From the NCBI GenBank assembly GCA_035578905.1, contig JAQJVL010000199.1, positions 1,364,001 to 1,428,000 of the forward strand: a DNA stretch of 64,000 bases, given 5' to 3'. The position numbers and the translations under genes are program-made. The notes beneath the pieces are model-generated. The model worked only from the letters and a program-made list of their open reading frames with translations, had not been told where the DNA came from and ran no database searches. Within the stretch, counting starts at the first letter, position 1. Every line of letters begins with the position of its first letter. This document shows, one piece after another, positions 11,363-23,725 of this stretch. The stretch is from Stictocephala bisonia. Lineage: Eukaryota; Arthropoda; Insecta; Hemiptera; Membracidae.

Positions 11363-11490
11363 GCCGGCGTGGCGGATGGTGGTCAAGACATGTTGCTGAG
11401 TCAAAGGTTCAAAGTTCGATTCTCTAATTGAGTGGACGGTCGTACACTAATCTTGCAATAAAGTTCATGCCCAAGTCAACTGGGAAATGA
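11363..11490 (+). mobile_element. tRNA-derived SINE fragment (family S1)
   Basis: Head GCCGGCGTGG as in the copy at 62735-62880, a diverged A-box region, B-box-like GTTCGATTCTC, then GACGGTCG and CAATAAAGTTCA, shared with 21020-21160. The tail is weakly defined. Confidence 0.6.
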
Positions 11491-11542
11491 AGCCGAAAAA
11501 TAAAAAAAATTAAAATTTGGTTCATGTCGAATTTATATATTA

Positions 11543-12076
11543 CTAGCTGTACCCGCCCGCTTCGCCGGTCATAATATTGAGTTTTGATTGTATCATTGAA
11601 ATGTGCAGCAACCTTTCAGTTTACACAGTATCTAATTTACAACAGCTGATGTTTTGTGTAGTTTACTACTGTACTCAATTATTTTTAATTTTGAAAGTTT
11701 TGCCTACCACAATTTTATTCTATTTGTTTTTATTTAACAGCTGTTAATCAAATAAATCAATCAATAGCTTCACAAGAAATCAAAACATAAAAATATAAAC
11801 AGTATCATTTTGACATATTTAAAACCCACAGCTGATATTCTTTTTATATTTGACTTATTATACCTTCATGCATCCTGCTATTTGATTAACATCGAAACTT
11901 TAGAAGTCCAAGGGATGGAGCCCTGAGGGATTAAAGAAACGGGAATAGGACAGAAACCTTCCCTGGGGTATATAGAACAACTTCCCCAAGTTTCATGGCG
12001 ATCGGCTGGACGGTTTGGTAGCGCATAAAGGATAGACAGACAAACAAACATACATTGGATTTTATACATATAGATT
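11543..12076 (+). mobile_element. RTE-like or RTE-mobilised SINE 3' end, copy 1
   Basis: Starts ACTAGCTGTACCCGCCCGCT and ends with the stretch TTTCATGGCGATCGG, a run of ACAAACAAACA, then TATATAGATT. The copy at 35342-35985 has the same beginning and end. Such sequences are common as 3' parts of RTE-clade LINEs and their dependent SINEs in insects. Not coding. Confidence 0.65.
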
Positions 12077-12845
12077 AAATGAGATTCAAAATACACAATC
12101 CATTTAAACATAAATTTACAATTTGATGTTTAAATTTACCTATACTTTGACACAAATATGTCAACTCCTCCCTTATTTCTCGAACGGTCCAGGCGTCAAA
12201 CAATTTCCCTACGTTCGCAGTTGTGCAATAAGGTCTTAATTCTTCTATATTTTCATCCTGAAAGGTACGGGAAGTCCTCAAAGCTCGCTTTTCGGCCATA
12301 AGAATAACATGGAGAGATATTTAAATGAATCAAAAAGTAACAGCTGTTCAAATGTAAATAATAATTTCCAACAAGTTTTAAAACGGTAATCTAAAGCAGT
12401 TATTTTATTTATTTTATTAATCTTCAGCTGTTTAACAAGCTCACTAGGCTAATATCATTGGGTATGATTTTATTGTGATTAATACTGTGATTTTATGTTG
12501 TACAGTTAAACCTACTATTATTTGTAGACAAGTCAAAGGCCGAGGTGTAACGGGCACGGCGAGGGGTAGCGGAAAAGTAGCCCCCAGCAACTGCCTACGT
12601 CACTTTGACGTCACAAAAACGTTATTACAACAGCTGACGAAACTGGTGCCCGCGACTGGAAAAGTACCCCCCGCGGCCAATCTAGTATACTCGATGAATG
12701 TAATGATATAGTCTAATATAAATTTATAATCAAATACGGCGAGTTTTTATTGGATTTACAGCCTTTGAAAAAATACCCCCCCCCCCCCGGGCCAGCGAGA
12801 CGGGGTTGGCACGCGAAGCGTGCAGGTGTGTCCCCTAGTAAATAA
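12077..12845 (-). repeat. Dispersed repeat DR2, inverted copy
   Basis: Reverse complement matches 50550-51240: both have CTAGGGGA, a GC-rich CACACCTGCACGCTTCGCG-like head, then a run through TTTAACAGCTGAAGATTAATAAAAT and ACATTTGAACAGCTG. The head is GC-rich here (12541-12840) with a C13 run at 12776-12788. The open frame at 12075-12299 lies in repeat sequence. Confidence 0.65.
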
Positions 12846-13684
12846 ATAATTATTAACTCAATTAAAGTAAATTTTAAAATAAGACAATCTCAAATTTTTT
12901 ACTAAATTAATCCTATATTTTTAAATTTTACTGAAAAATCTGCTACAACTTTAAAACGATAACCTAAAAATATCACTGCATCACAGCAACACCTCTCAAC
13001 ACAAACACGCATTTAAAATTGTTCTAAGAACCTATTTATTTTCAGAGATTATTTTTTCCAGTGTAAAAAGAAACACTGGAAGAGTGAGAATAAACTATTG
13101 TATTGAAGGCAGCAGCTGTAGTACACAGTAGTTGTGATTGGAATGCCGGGTGGCCGCGGGCTGGACAGACCCAAGTCATTAAAGAGCACAATGCCCAGGC
13201 AAAGCCCGGGGGCACTTGTCGTAGAAGACACTCTGCCACTCGGTGGGCACAGCTCCCAGATGTAGTGGAAGTAGCAAGATAACATTCTGATTAGCTGGAC
13301 AACTCAGCACGTTTAAGAATACTCAATGAAAAGAAAAAAAGGGGGAAACATAAGTATTTCTGCTGAGGTTTAAACCAGTTCTCTGTGCTTCAACACAATA
13401 AGTGAACGGAGAATTTAATTTGTTTGTGCTCTTATCGTCAGATACGTGCAAATAAGTGAATAAGTCGACACTAGTGTCGAAGTGCTATAACCCAACTACT
13501 TGGGGAAAAGTGTTGAAGACATTGTAGCCGATAGGTGCTAAGCTCGGTCCTCTTAATATCGACACGTGGTTGTCCATATTAAGAGCGTCCGCTCAGTGGT
13601 TGCCATCGGCGTGTACATAACTAGAGAAATACGAGGTGTTCATGTTGGATGGTAGTCAGTGTTCAGATGTTGTGTAGCGAACTG
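12846..13684. other. Stretch without recognised gene; contains a GC-rich patch
   Basis: The GC-richer patch 13090-13290 has overlapping short minus-strand open frames but no family motif. The block GCGTCCGCTCAGTGGTTGCC (13584-13603) recurs at 8561-8580, so part of this stretch is repetitive. Confidence 0.45.
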
Positions 13685-14370
13685 AGTGCCAGGCTTGTCA
13701 CTTAGCTGAAAATCAGATCAACACTACGTGATTCGAATTCCACGTAAAGCTGTAGGTCCCTTGGTTGTCCCGGCGGCGGCACTCGAGGTGCGACATGGAC
13801 TACCTGTGTTAATCCCAGCGACCCAAAGGGCCATATAACTGGCACTCGAGGTGCGACATGCCACCTCAGGTAGCCCGGCGAAGGGTTGCGGGGTTGTAGA
13901 CGCGCTCTCTGTGTCCATAAATAAATAAATAAATATATATATATATATATAGACCTACCTAACCTAACCTAACCCACCCACCCTCCCATACACGTACATT
14001 GGTAGTAATTGTATTGGTAACAATCGTTAATCATGTGTCTCATTGTATGGTTGTAGTTTTCAGATAATTTTATCACTGTAAATATATCAACTATTAGCCG
14101 CCAGACCAACACGGCCACACTGCTAGCCGAAGCGCCATGTCGCACCTCGAATGTTAGTTTTGGGTTCTCTTTCGCTGCATGTCGCCTCGAGTGTCCAATT
14201 ATGACCCTCAGGTAGTCCATGTCGCACCTCGGGTGCCCCCGTCCCGGCTATTGGGTTATCAAAAAATTTCCCTTTTTGAGGAACAGTCAATCTTGGTTAC
14301 AATGACTACACTTGTTAATTAATCTACACTCGTTCGCACATCACATTCACCCATATCTCGATGATCGGCG
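13685..14370 (+). repeat. Dispersed repeat DR1 interrupted by a MITE
   Basis: DR1 halves at 13685-13774 and 14249-14370 match the uninterrupted copy at 9815-10025. The break is exactly the insertion described at 13775-14240. Confidence 0.75.
13775..14240. mobile_element. MITE with 8-bp target duplication inside DR1
   Basis: Terminal inverted repeats of about 34 bp begin GGCGGCACTCGAGGTGCGAC on the left; the right end reads GTCGCACCTCGGGTGCCCCC. Flanked by identical GTCCCGGC (13767-13774 and 14241-14248). Inside are further copies of the GCACTCGAGGTGCGACATG motif in both orientations, a (TAAATA)-(TA)n patch, three CCTAA units and one minisatellite unit like those at 9541. No transposase. TIRs starting GG with an 8-bp duplication would suit Merlin or a similar superfamily, but that is a guess. 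Confidence 0.8.
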
Positions 14371-14638
14371 CCTTACTAGCGAATAATGGATAAGATTTTC
14401 CATTGAAAGTTGTGAATTTGTAAGAGCGTATGTACTGCTAGTGGTTATCAGCTTAACCCTTGAGATCGAACTGAGAACCTATAGCTTATGAAGGTAGCTA
14501 CCGACCAATTCTAGTAGTAATGCAATACAATAAATTGCAGGTCTCCAAAAAACGCCCTGCATTATATTGTTACAATATACTAGTAGTGATGATAGTACTG
14601 TATTATTGTTAATTTAAATACACACCCATTTCCCTATA
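14371..14638. other. Short stretch without gene
   Basis: AT-rich; no feature recognised. Ends in TATA, which serves as the target of the next element. Confidence 0.4.
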
Positions 14639-17443
14639 CAGGGTGTCCCAAAAGTCGACGTCCAAACTTCACAGGCTTGTTATATGGATCATTTCCAACA
14701 AGAAATTTCCTTTATGGGTTTATCATATTGTTAATAGTTACCGAGCTATTGACTTTTTTAATATTTTTTAAAATATGCGTATTGCAACAGAAAAAATCAT
14801 TTCTATTCAAGAAATAATGCACACAGGGCCTTAAAACTTTTACAATACAATTTTAATCAGTATATTTGCATAATTATACAGTTTTAAGGTATTTTGGGGA
14901 TGTTAAAAAAAAAAAAATAATAGTGTTTGAACTTTATTTTTTTAACTTAAAATAAAGTTACTACTACATTTAAACGGTAACTGCAAATGTATTTTTACCC
15001 TAAGCTAATGCCCAAATATCTAAAAATACTTTCCTAAATAATGCAGAATTAAAAAATACTGACACATTAACAAATTCGTTAGCTTCTTTTGAGAATTGGT
15101 GTATTTTTCAAGATAAGTACACGTTTTTTGCGGGCTGGCCACTTGTCACCCTCGCGTTGCGGCGCTTCTTCGCGGAAGTTTTACGCATGGACAAAGCTAA
15201 CAAGTCATTTCGATAAGGCTAGAGCAATAATGTAACTGCTATTTAAACACACATTTTGTGCTGATGTTATAGTTTTATTAAGTAAATAATTTAATAAATA
15301 TTTAGTGTAATACAATAACATTAAAGTTGATAAATTTTTAAGTAAAATTAATTGTTACAAGCAAACAAAGCAATAAGGAAATAGATTAGATAGATTACAG
15401 TACCATTTTTTTGAAATATACCTATTACAGTAAAAGTTCAAAATTCCGACCTTCTTCCCTGATACAAAGCTGACAACGACGACAATTTCTCCTTAGAGAA
15501 TGAAAGGATTGTTCATTATTCTTAATTTTGTTGGTAACTGTTATTCGTTGTGTTAGTTCATCCTGTGTATAGGAGTCAGAATAAATCACCAATTCCTTGT
15601 AGTATCCCCATAAAAATAAATCATTGGAGTTTATATCAGATGATCTGGGCGGCCATTCTATGGTCTTACAATCTAGCAATTTTGGAATTCAGAATTTAAA
15701 TAGAGCATAACTTCATGAAAATAATGGGCTAAAGTGCCATCACATTGAAACCAAATATTTTCGCGTATGCCAAATGTAACATCTTCAAGGATTTCTCTAA
15801 GGTTGTTTTCAGAAAGTTAAAATAATTCGCTCCATTTAGTCTACCTGGCAACTCAAATGGTCCAGCTAATTTGCCTTTAACGATACCAGCCCACATGTTT
15901 ATTCCAAACTAATGCTGAAAGTGATCATTTCTTATTACTTTAGGGGTTTCATATGACCAATAATGTGTGATGTAATCATTTTAAATTCTTGTTCTTTTGA
16001 CAAAACTGTCGTCAGTCCACAAAATTTTATTGAAAATCCAAGGATGAACTTAATTACTTCTAAGTATCTCCTTCAAAAGCACGCTCTTCTAGCATGATGT
16101 GTGGGTAGAAGAGATTGAACTCGTTGCATATAAATAAGGATATAACTAGTAACTTTTAAGGCTCTAGTGAACTGATGAACTTGGTATGGCAGTCTGTCTG
16201 GATAAACGGTGGACACTTGTAGTTGTATCTTCTTCTATCATATTCACAATTATTTCATCATAATTATTGTTAATACGGGTTCTGCCTAACCTCTCAGAAT
16301 GTCGGGGAATCTTACCCTCCTGATAAGACCTATGCAGATACACAAACACTATATGATCAGTTAATCGTTCTCTGTTAAGATACCTAACTTTATATTCCCT
16401 TGCAACAGCACAGGCATTTCCGTTACAAAGACCATACAAAAATGCACGTCTTTGAAAAATATTCCTCATAGGGGAATACCCTAACAGTGTAAGACATGTC
16501 ATAATACAAACTAAAACACTTAAAAAACAAACGTGAAATAAATAATATATTATTTCAGCAAACACACACAAAAGACTGTTAATGACAATTTTCAACATTG
16601 CACTGATATCACATATTCAATGTTTATTAATACCAATTTAGTCAACAATAAAACATCTACTCTAATAACAGCTGTTTTTGTGTGTGTTATTAACAGCTGA
16701 TTTTGTTTGTAGGGCCCTGATATTAGTGGGATTATTTGTAATGTACTGCAGGAGACTAAACAAGTTTAATAAATCAATGTAAAGGGTTTAACAATTATTT
16801 ACTTAATAAAATTATAATATCAGCACAAAATATGTGTTTAAATAGAAGTTACATTATTGCTCTAGCCTTTTTGAAATGACTTGTTAGCTTTGTCCATGCG
16901 TAAAACTTCTGTGAAGAAGCGCCGCAATGTGAGGGTGACAAGTAGCCAGCCCGCAAAAAACGTGTACTTATTTTGAAAAATACACCAATTCTCAAAAGAA
17001 GCTAACGAATTCGTTAATGTGTTAGTATTTTTGAATTCTGCATTAATTAGGGAAGTTTTAAAGATATTTGGGCATTAGCTTAGGGTAAAAATACATTTGC
17101 AGTCACCGTTTATATGTAGTAGTAACTTTATTTTAAGTTAAAAAAATAATGTTTAAACACTATTAATTTATGTTTTTAACATCCCGAAATGCCTTAAAAC
17201 TGTATAATTATGCAAATATACTGATTAAAATTATATTGTAAAAGTTTTAAGGCTCTATGTGTAATATTTCTTGCATAAAAATGATTTTTTTCTGTTGCAA
17301 TACACATATTTTTAAAAACATTAAAAAAGTCAATAGCTCGGTAACTATTAACACTACGATAAACCCATAAAGGACATTTCTTGTTGGAAATGATCCATAT
17401 AACAAGCCTGTGAAGTTTGGACGTCGACTTTTGGGACACCCTG
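14639..17443 (-). mobile_element. Tc1/mariner-superfamily element with about 650-bp inverted repeats
   Basis: Ends CAGGGTGTCCCAAAAGTCGA and its inverse, flanked by TA-rich sequence (TATA before, TATATA after), so a TA target duplication. The inverted repeats are unusually long: 14639 to about 15290 pairs with about 16790 to 17443, with scattered differences. The central 1.5 kb holds a broken transposase on the minus strand. Confidence 0.88.
15425..16480 (-). pseudogene. Tc1/mariner-type DDE transposase, multiple frameshifts
   Basis: Read on the minus strand, the N-terminal helix-turn-helix part (about 16480-16164) has YGLCNGNACAVAREYKVRY and EEDTTTSVHRLSRQTAIPSS, as in the group that starts with a DUF4817-like region. 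Downstream, in different frames, are ILWTDDSFVK (near 16010), NMWAGIVKGKLAGPF (near 15870), IWFQCDGT (near 15750) and WPPRSSDINSNDLFLWGYYK (15600-15650). These carry the catalytic aspartates. The order is right for a complete transposase, but several frameshifts and stops inactivate it. Confidence 0.85.
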
Positions 17444-17985
17444 TATATATAAACTATAGACCTGATTGATTGATCATTACATTAACAAAGTCTCATAACT
17501 GATTTCTTAAATCTTTCTGATCTTAACAGAAATAGGCTAATATCAAATAAATTAGGCTGTCATTTTAAGTTGACAGTGCTTAAAAATTATGTGCTTTAGG
17601 TCATTATGTCAATTTTGCCTTATTAAACTATGAAACCTTTTAGTGAAAAAACCCTTCTATGTGTGTGATTCAAGGGTATCTTTGAGGATAAATATATTTT
17701 TTATTTATATCGCAACGTCATTTTATTAAGCAGTTAAATCTGCAATTTGAAACAGATACTATGTTTTTTTCCTAACAAACACGCAAGACAAGTTTTTCTA
17801 ACGAAACAGCGGTGAAGTTAGCCCCGAACGATTGTTACAGGTACAAACAAAGTAATTGATACCAAACAATTGGCACAAACTTTTTCCCATATTAAAAAAA
17901 AACAAACTTGAAAATTACCAGGTTAATTCAAATATACGTTTTATACGTTTTTTGCCACATATAAAAAATCAGTCAAGTTAGAGAC
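17444..17985. other. AT-rich stretch without gene
   Basis: No coding or repeat structure recognised. Confidence 0.45.
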
Positions 17986-18390
17986 ATGCGGTTTTTACTC
18001 AAATATTTTTAATTTTAATTCAGATCTTTCCTAAAAATTCAATCAATATCGTTGAGAAATTTTTGAGAAAATTCCATTTTTCTTTGTTTATTGCCCATAC
18101 AAACAAAAAGATCTAAAATTTCAAAAAGTGAAAAAACAGTCAAGAGATATTGGTTAAATACACCTTTATAAGAAATTTCATAAACATTGATTCATCCATT
18201 TGGTCCCCAGCGAAGTGCACATACACCGACAGACGCACATATGGACAGACATCCAATTTTTTTCAAAACCCCATTTTTTGGGTTCAAGGGACTCTAAAAT
18301 GGATTTTTGGACCAACTTATAAAAAAACATTTTTTGACGACGACAATACTTTCTCTATGCTAACGCATATGGGAGAAAGTAAAAATAGCA
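17986..18390 (+). repeat. Dispersed repeat DR3, copy 1
   Basis: Shares with 22290-22860 the order AATTCA-ATCTTTCCT, TTTTTGAGAAAATTCCATTTT, TTGCCCATACAAA, CCAGCGAAGTGCAC, a CA/GACAGACG-rich tract, and an end at ACTTTCTCTAT-CTAACGCAT-TGGGAGAAAGTAAAA. It is the kind of short-tandem 3' end seen in RTE-related repeats. Confidence 0.7.
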
Positions 18391-19134
18391 TATACTATAA
18401 AGAAACAAAGTCTGGTGATAAAATAAGAAATTGCTCCCAAACACCGGTAGACGAATTTAAATTGACAAGACACTCTTGTTGAAATTGTCCAAGCTGGTAA
18501 AAGGTGAGATAAGGAATTACATAAAACGTGACAAAATCTAAAATGGTCTTAAATTAAATTTAAAAAATCAACAGCATTATAATTAGCAACACGCAGTTTT
18601 GGAGTATCATCTTAGCAATAACTTTCAACATTTCCGTACTTACAAAACTAATATGCCTACTCATAGTATCTAAGGCGGAATTAAAAATAAACGCAACGCC
18701 TAACACATAATTGCTAGCGTACTAAGAATGCAAATGAATACAAATACAAACAGAAAACAAAGCAAACCGACGAAAAACGTTGCTGCAATGTATACAAAAA
18801 CCTCCAAAATAAAATAACACATGACCTTCTAGAGGCCGATGAAAATCAAGTGTCGCGCAGACAATGGTAGATGGCAAAACAAGCGAGAGGAAATGTTGAA
18901 ACGGCCAGAGGTGGGGAAAAGGTCGGCTGTAGATGAAATATTACCAGCGTCACGGGTTGTTACACCCGTCCGGCGTGGCGGAGGCCCGTCACAACTTCGA
19001 ACGGTGTGACGACGCAACTGTGTGACTAGTCCCTCCTAGGTCAGTGTCTCACGTCCGAAAACAAATGGGCGCAACACATTAACACAACTAGACGCTTCAA
19101 ACTGTGTATCGACGCAATGAAACTAGTATCTCCT
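18391..19134. other. Stretch without recognised gene
   Basis: The block TGTGACGACGCAA...GACTAGTC...CCTAGG-CAGTGTCTC (18998-19050) recurs at 19105-19134 and just right of the palindromic element at 20287-20330, so the insertion lies in locally repeated sequence. The open frame at 18829-19017 is not recognised. Confidence 0.45.
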
Positions 19135-20279
19135 ATAGTCCGAATAAAATAACTTTGGTACTGGGGAAGGGCACTCGCCACTGGTCTGAAATGACAAAAC
19201 TGAGATTTAATTTGATGCCAAACTTAAAATGAGTAAGCAATAACTTTCAAACTAAGTGTATAGTGTCCACCATGTTATATATTCTTTAAGAAAAAATATG
19301 CTGGAGGTTTTGCTCAAACTAATTTGCTTTTTATTGTGATATTTATGTTTAAGAACACGTTTTTATAACCTGTTATTGTAGCAACAAAAAAATAATAAAA
19401 TAATTTTTTGTGGATGGATGACAGTTTGATTCGTTGTGATTAGTTTGGTATAAGTCTCATTTAATAATTCAAACAAGTTAATGAGAAATTATTTTTTTAA
19501 CCCTTGCAAACACGGAAAGGACAAACGCTAGACAAAATGTCTTTGAGCAAACATTAACTGTGTTATTTGTATAGTACTAAAGTTATTTGTATGATAGTAA
19601 ATTGTGGCACTAATAAAACGTGCAGAAAAATAATGAGAGTTGATTAAGTAACTCATGATTCGTTTACATCGAAGCTGTGTTGGACGCGTAAGGGCAAAAG
19701 TGAAGACCGGATATTCAGCCCAAGCGTAAAATAATCTTAATAATAATAGATATATTTTATTTTAAATTTATTTAATACGAGAGTATCATTTTAGTGTCAC
19801 TTAAATAACACAAGTAACTTTTTAAAGACATTTTATTTAGCGTTTGTAGTTACCGAGTTTGCAAGGGTTTATACAAAAATTAATTTCGCAGTAACTTGTT
19901 TGAATTATTAAATGATTTATACCAAACTTAACACAACTAAAAAAAACTGTCATCCGCCCACAGGAAATTATTTTATTATTATTATTCACATTCCAATGAC
20001 AGTTTAAAAGATGACCCATTCACCATATTTCACTCATAAAAACGTGTTCTTAATTACAAATATCACAGTAAAAAGCAAATTAGTCTAAGCAAAAGAATAA
20101 TTTTTTCTTAAAGAATATAACATGGTTGACACTGTACAATTAGGGCCTAGTTTGACAATTAATTATTGCTTACTTATTTTAAGTTTGACTGCGAATTAAA
20201 ACTCAAAGTTTTTTATCATTTCAGACCAGCGGCGCGTACTCCGTCGGTACCAAAGTTATTTTATTCGGACTATAGAACA
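19135..20279. mobile_element. Palindromic foldback element, TAGTCCG family
   Basis: Two inverted arms (about 19135-19610 and 19774-20279) surround a short centre. Both ends read TATAGTCCGAATAAAATAAC in inverted orientation. All three family copies with this terminus are followed by TA, consistent with TA target duplications and Tc1/mariner-related mobilisation. No transposase. Single arms of the family lie at 8866-9350 and 43505-43820. Confidence 0.85.
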
Positions 20280-20744
20280 ACTTAAACTGTGTGACGACGC
20301 AATGGACTAGTCTCCCCTAGGACAGTGTCTCTCACTTACGGAAACACCTGGGTGCAACACGTTATCACGACTACAGCAACCTCACTTTCATCTTGGCAAC
20401 CTAATGAACGTCACAATCCCATTTTCTTATTACACTGAAATATGATGAAGTAGATCAAGTAGACGTCACACGTACGTCAAGAGTCGTCAGGATTTTTTAG
20501 AGTACAACCGATTTCATAAATCATTGACGTCTTACTTTGAAGGATATCTGTAGATATCCAAGGGTTTTGAATTCATCGTTTTAGACATATAGCAAATCGT
20601 TGCTCTTTGTATTAGAACCATGAATTTAACTGGGCTTCATACAACTTGAGGTATTCAGTCTAAAAACGTTCCGAGTCTGATCGTGCAAAATATAACATCC
20701 GCAAAGTCTATATTCCATGGAGTATTGCCGCAGATACGAAGGAA
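20280..20744. other. Stretch without recognised gene
   Basis: Apart from the CTAGGACAGTGTCTC block shared with 19035, nothing was recognised. Confidence 0.4.
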
Positions 20745-20915
20745 CACTAGATTTTGACTGGTATTATTTTATCAGTAATATTCACCTTGTGCTGTACTGG
20801 TTGTCCCCTTAATCTGTCTCATAAGTTTCCAACACAGATCAATAGTCTATGGGGAGTGTGTTGAGTAGGCTAGAGTCTGACTTCTCCTTTAAAATAAAGT
20901 GATTAATCATCAAAA
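20745..20915 (+). mobile_element. 5'-truncated tRNA-derived SINE (family S2)
   Basis: Body matches the longer copy at 42125-42350: TTTATCAGTAATATTCAC, TACTGGTT, then CACAGATCAATAGTCTATGG and a GTAGGCT-like end. The tRNA-like head is missing. Confidence 0.7.
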
Positions 20916-21019
20916 GGAGTTTGATCCAATAAGTACAGTGATTTAAAAAAATAGTAGGGTATTTAAAAAAAAGGTGTGAATCACATAAAACAAGAAATTT
21001 GTGTCTACGTATTAGAAGG

Positions 21020-21165
21020 GGTGTGAAGGGGTGGCCACCGGGGTGCGAAGGGCAAGGTTCAAGGTTGGAATGCCCAACTAGACTGACGGTCGGTACTTCA
21101 TTCGTTCAATAAAGTTCACGCACAGGCCTGCAGGTCCAGGTAAACTGGCGAGTATCATGTATAAA
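21020..21165 (+). mobile_element. tRNA-derived SINE (family S1)
   Basis: Diverged head, then GACGGTCGGTACTTCATTCG, AATAAAGTTCACGCACAGGC and AAACTGGCGAGT, matching the body of the S1 copies at 23210 and 62735. Confidence 0.7.
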
Positions 21166-22289
21166 TGTAAGGATAAGGAGTTTGAGCACGTATTTAGAAA
21201 AGGTTACGTCTGTAATAAGTGTGATTTATTACTTCTAACGAATATTTTCTCTTAACGATGGAAAAGTATATCAGGTCAACAATAACGTTGATCCTTAAAT
21301 TCAACTGTGGGTTTTCAATATTTTACCATACAGTACTCTATTGTAAAAGTGTACAGTTTTCAACTTGACCAGGCTAAACTAAAATTGTTATATGCAAAGT
21401 AATAAAAAAACCAATCCGACGAGAACAATACGTCCAAGGATGATATTGTCCAACGGTTAGCTGTACTCACAGTTAATTGAAAATGACGTCCAGTTTGTAA
21501 TAATAGTAATCATGGCGGCCAACAGCTGTTGGTCAGCTGACCTTTGACTCCACGTGGCGGTCCGTTAGACATCCTACACGCCGACGGATTCAAATTGCAA
21601 CCTCGCCATTCAAAACGATAATAATTGCCGCTCAACAAAACGATTATGCAAATCCCAACATTGGGTTGACCACGAATTTCAAGGCTGGAAAGAAGTTAGA
21701 ATTCAAGGCTTCAACGAACTAAATAGTCCGTCTGTTGTAAAATAATATAAAGGGCGAGGTACCAAACCTGTTACATAAGTGCCTCATGAACGGCTTTAGT
21801 TGAATAAAACAGTTTAAATTTTTCAAAATTCAAAGTAAAAAATTTCAAAAATACCAAATTTGATTTAAATGTAAAGGTTATATTTCGTTATACGTCCCCC
21901 AAATAGAAACTATGTTGTACAGCTGCAATCATGTAACCTAACCTAAACTACCTACCCACCCTAACCCAATTGTATTTGAGGGGCATATAACGGAATCTGA
22001 CCAAATGTATATACTGTCGAAATTATTGTTTACATGAAAACATGTAATTTTAATAAAATAGAACCACAAACCGTGCAGTGAATTCTTTAAAATATTTAAA
22101 CTGGAAATTACCACAAGAAACCTTAGTTCAATTGTTATAACATAGCCTACTAGCCGACAGACCTTGCTTCGCTAAGGAGTGGGGGGTCTCTACAATTGCT
22201 TATCATTTTCTCCGGGGTTCTCTATAAACCATCAAATCAATAGCTCAGTCGGCTGCCATTCTCAAAGATAGCAAAGTTGTATAGTCTAT
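21166..22289. other. AT-rich stretch without gene
   Basis: No coding motif. Contains imperfect CCTAACC/ACCCACC stretches near 21935-21970 without array structure. Confidence 0.45.
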
Positions 22290-22860
<571 letters not shown>

Positions 22861-23211
22861 AGTTGCAAACAAACTGTTCAAGAGTTTGAAATTACTTACT
22901 TGAGACGTCAGCTGTACATACCAGCTGATCGGCAGGAATGATGCGCGCATGCTCAGAGATGAAGGTAGGAAAGGTTCAGACTACAAAGTTTGCAACTTTT
23001 GGTGCACATTTCAGTTTCAAACAAAGATCAAATGAAGTTCCAATATTTTACCGACAACCTGTGGAGAAACACTAAAACGGTTTGCAACTCGATGATTTTG
23101 TTTGAAATTAGAAAAATTCGAACAAATTTATCATCGTATTTTGAAAATTACGATTATAACGTCAACAATATTTAAATGTAAATTAAAGCAAAATATCCCT
23201 TCGGAGTCCAT

Positions 23212-23293
23212 TTTCCAAAGTTCGAACCTCAACTTAGGTGACGGTCAGTAAATCACGTACAGGTACAGGCCTATGTGAACTGGCGAGTGGCGT
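23212..23293 (+). mobile_element. tRNA-derived SINE fragment (family S1)
   Basis: Contains AGTTCGAACCTC (B-box-like), GTGACGGTCAGTA, GTACAGGCCTATGTGAACTG and GGCGAGTGG, matching S1 bodies. Confidence 0.6.
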
Positions 23294-23576
23294 TAACAAA
23301 AGAACAGCGCGCAACAAAATAGAGAGGACTTTTATCTCGAAAAGCACATCTAGTTTTAACGGGGCCGTATCAAACAGCGTAGTATCGTACAAAAGCAGCC
23401 GTACGGTACCGGACGGTCGCGTACCGTTGGTGCGTGTCTCTCATTGTTACTCAGTGGTGCGGTGGCCAGTCCTCGGAAGGTCACACGTGCGTGACGCCCT
23501 TCAGCCTCTGCCATGCTTCTGTATGCATGCACTCAGGACATTCCTGTAAGGTCGCATCGGACATGTAGCGTAATAG
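23294..23576. other. GC-richer stretch, no gene recognised
   Basis: A plus-strand open frame from 23238 to 23549 begins inside the SINE and has no family motif. I do not call it a gene. Confidence 0.4.
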
Positions 23577-23725
23577 CGTTGACTATGGAAAAAAGAAGAC
23601 TGCCTCCATGAAGCCGGGATTTCTATTCGATGAAATTAGTTCTCTAAGTGTTTCACAGGTAGCGCCAGCAGTTTTTCCCCCCTCTCTCTCTGTCTCTCTC
23701 TAGCACACGCTGAAGTGTGACTACA
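23577..23725 (+). mobile_element. MITE family M1, left half
   Basis: Starts CGTTGACTATGGAAAAAAGA and continues through AAGCCGGGATTTCT, a CT-rich tract, and AGCACACGCTGAAGTG, matching 52557-52720. The right half is missing. Confidence 0.65.

Noticed and set aside
13042..13285. Two overlapping minus-strand open frames in a GC-rich patch
   Set aside because: Both low in support, and neither frame shows conserved motifs.
13956..13974. Interstitial telomere (insect CCTAA/TTAGG repeat)
   Set aside because: Only about three units, inside a MITE; too short to claim a telomeric origin.
23238..23549. 103-codon plus-strand open frame as a gene
   Set aside because: Begins within a SINE fragment and has no family motif.
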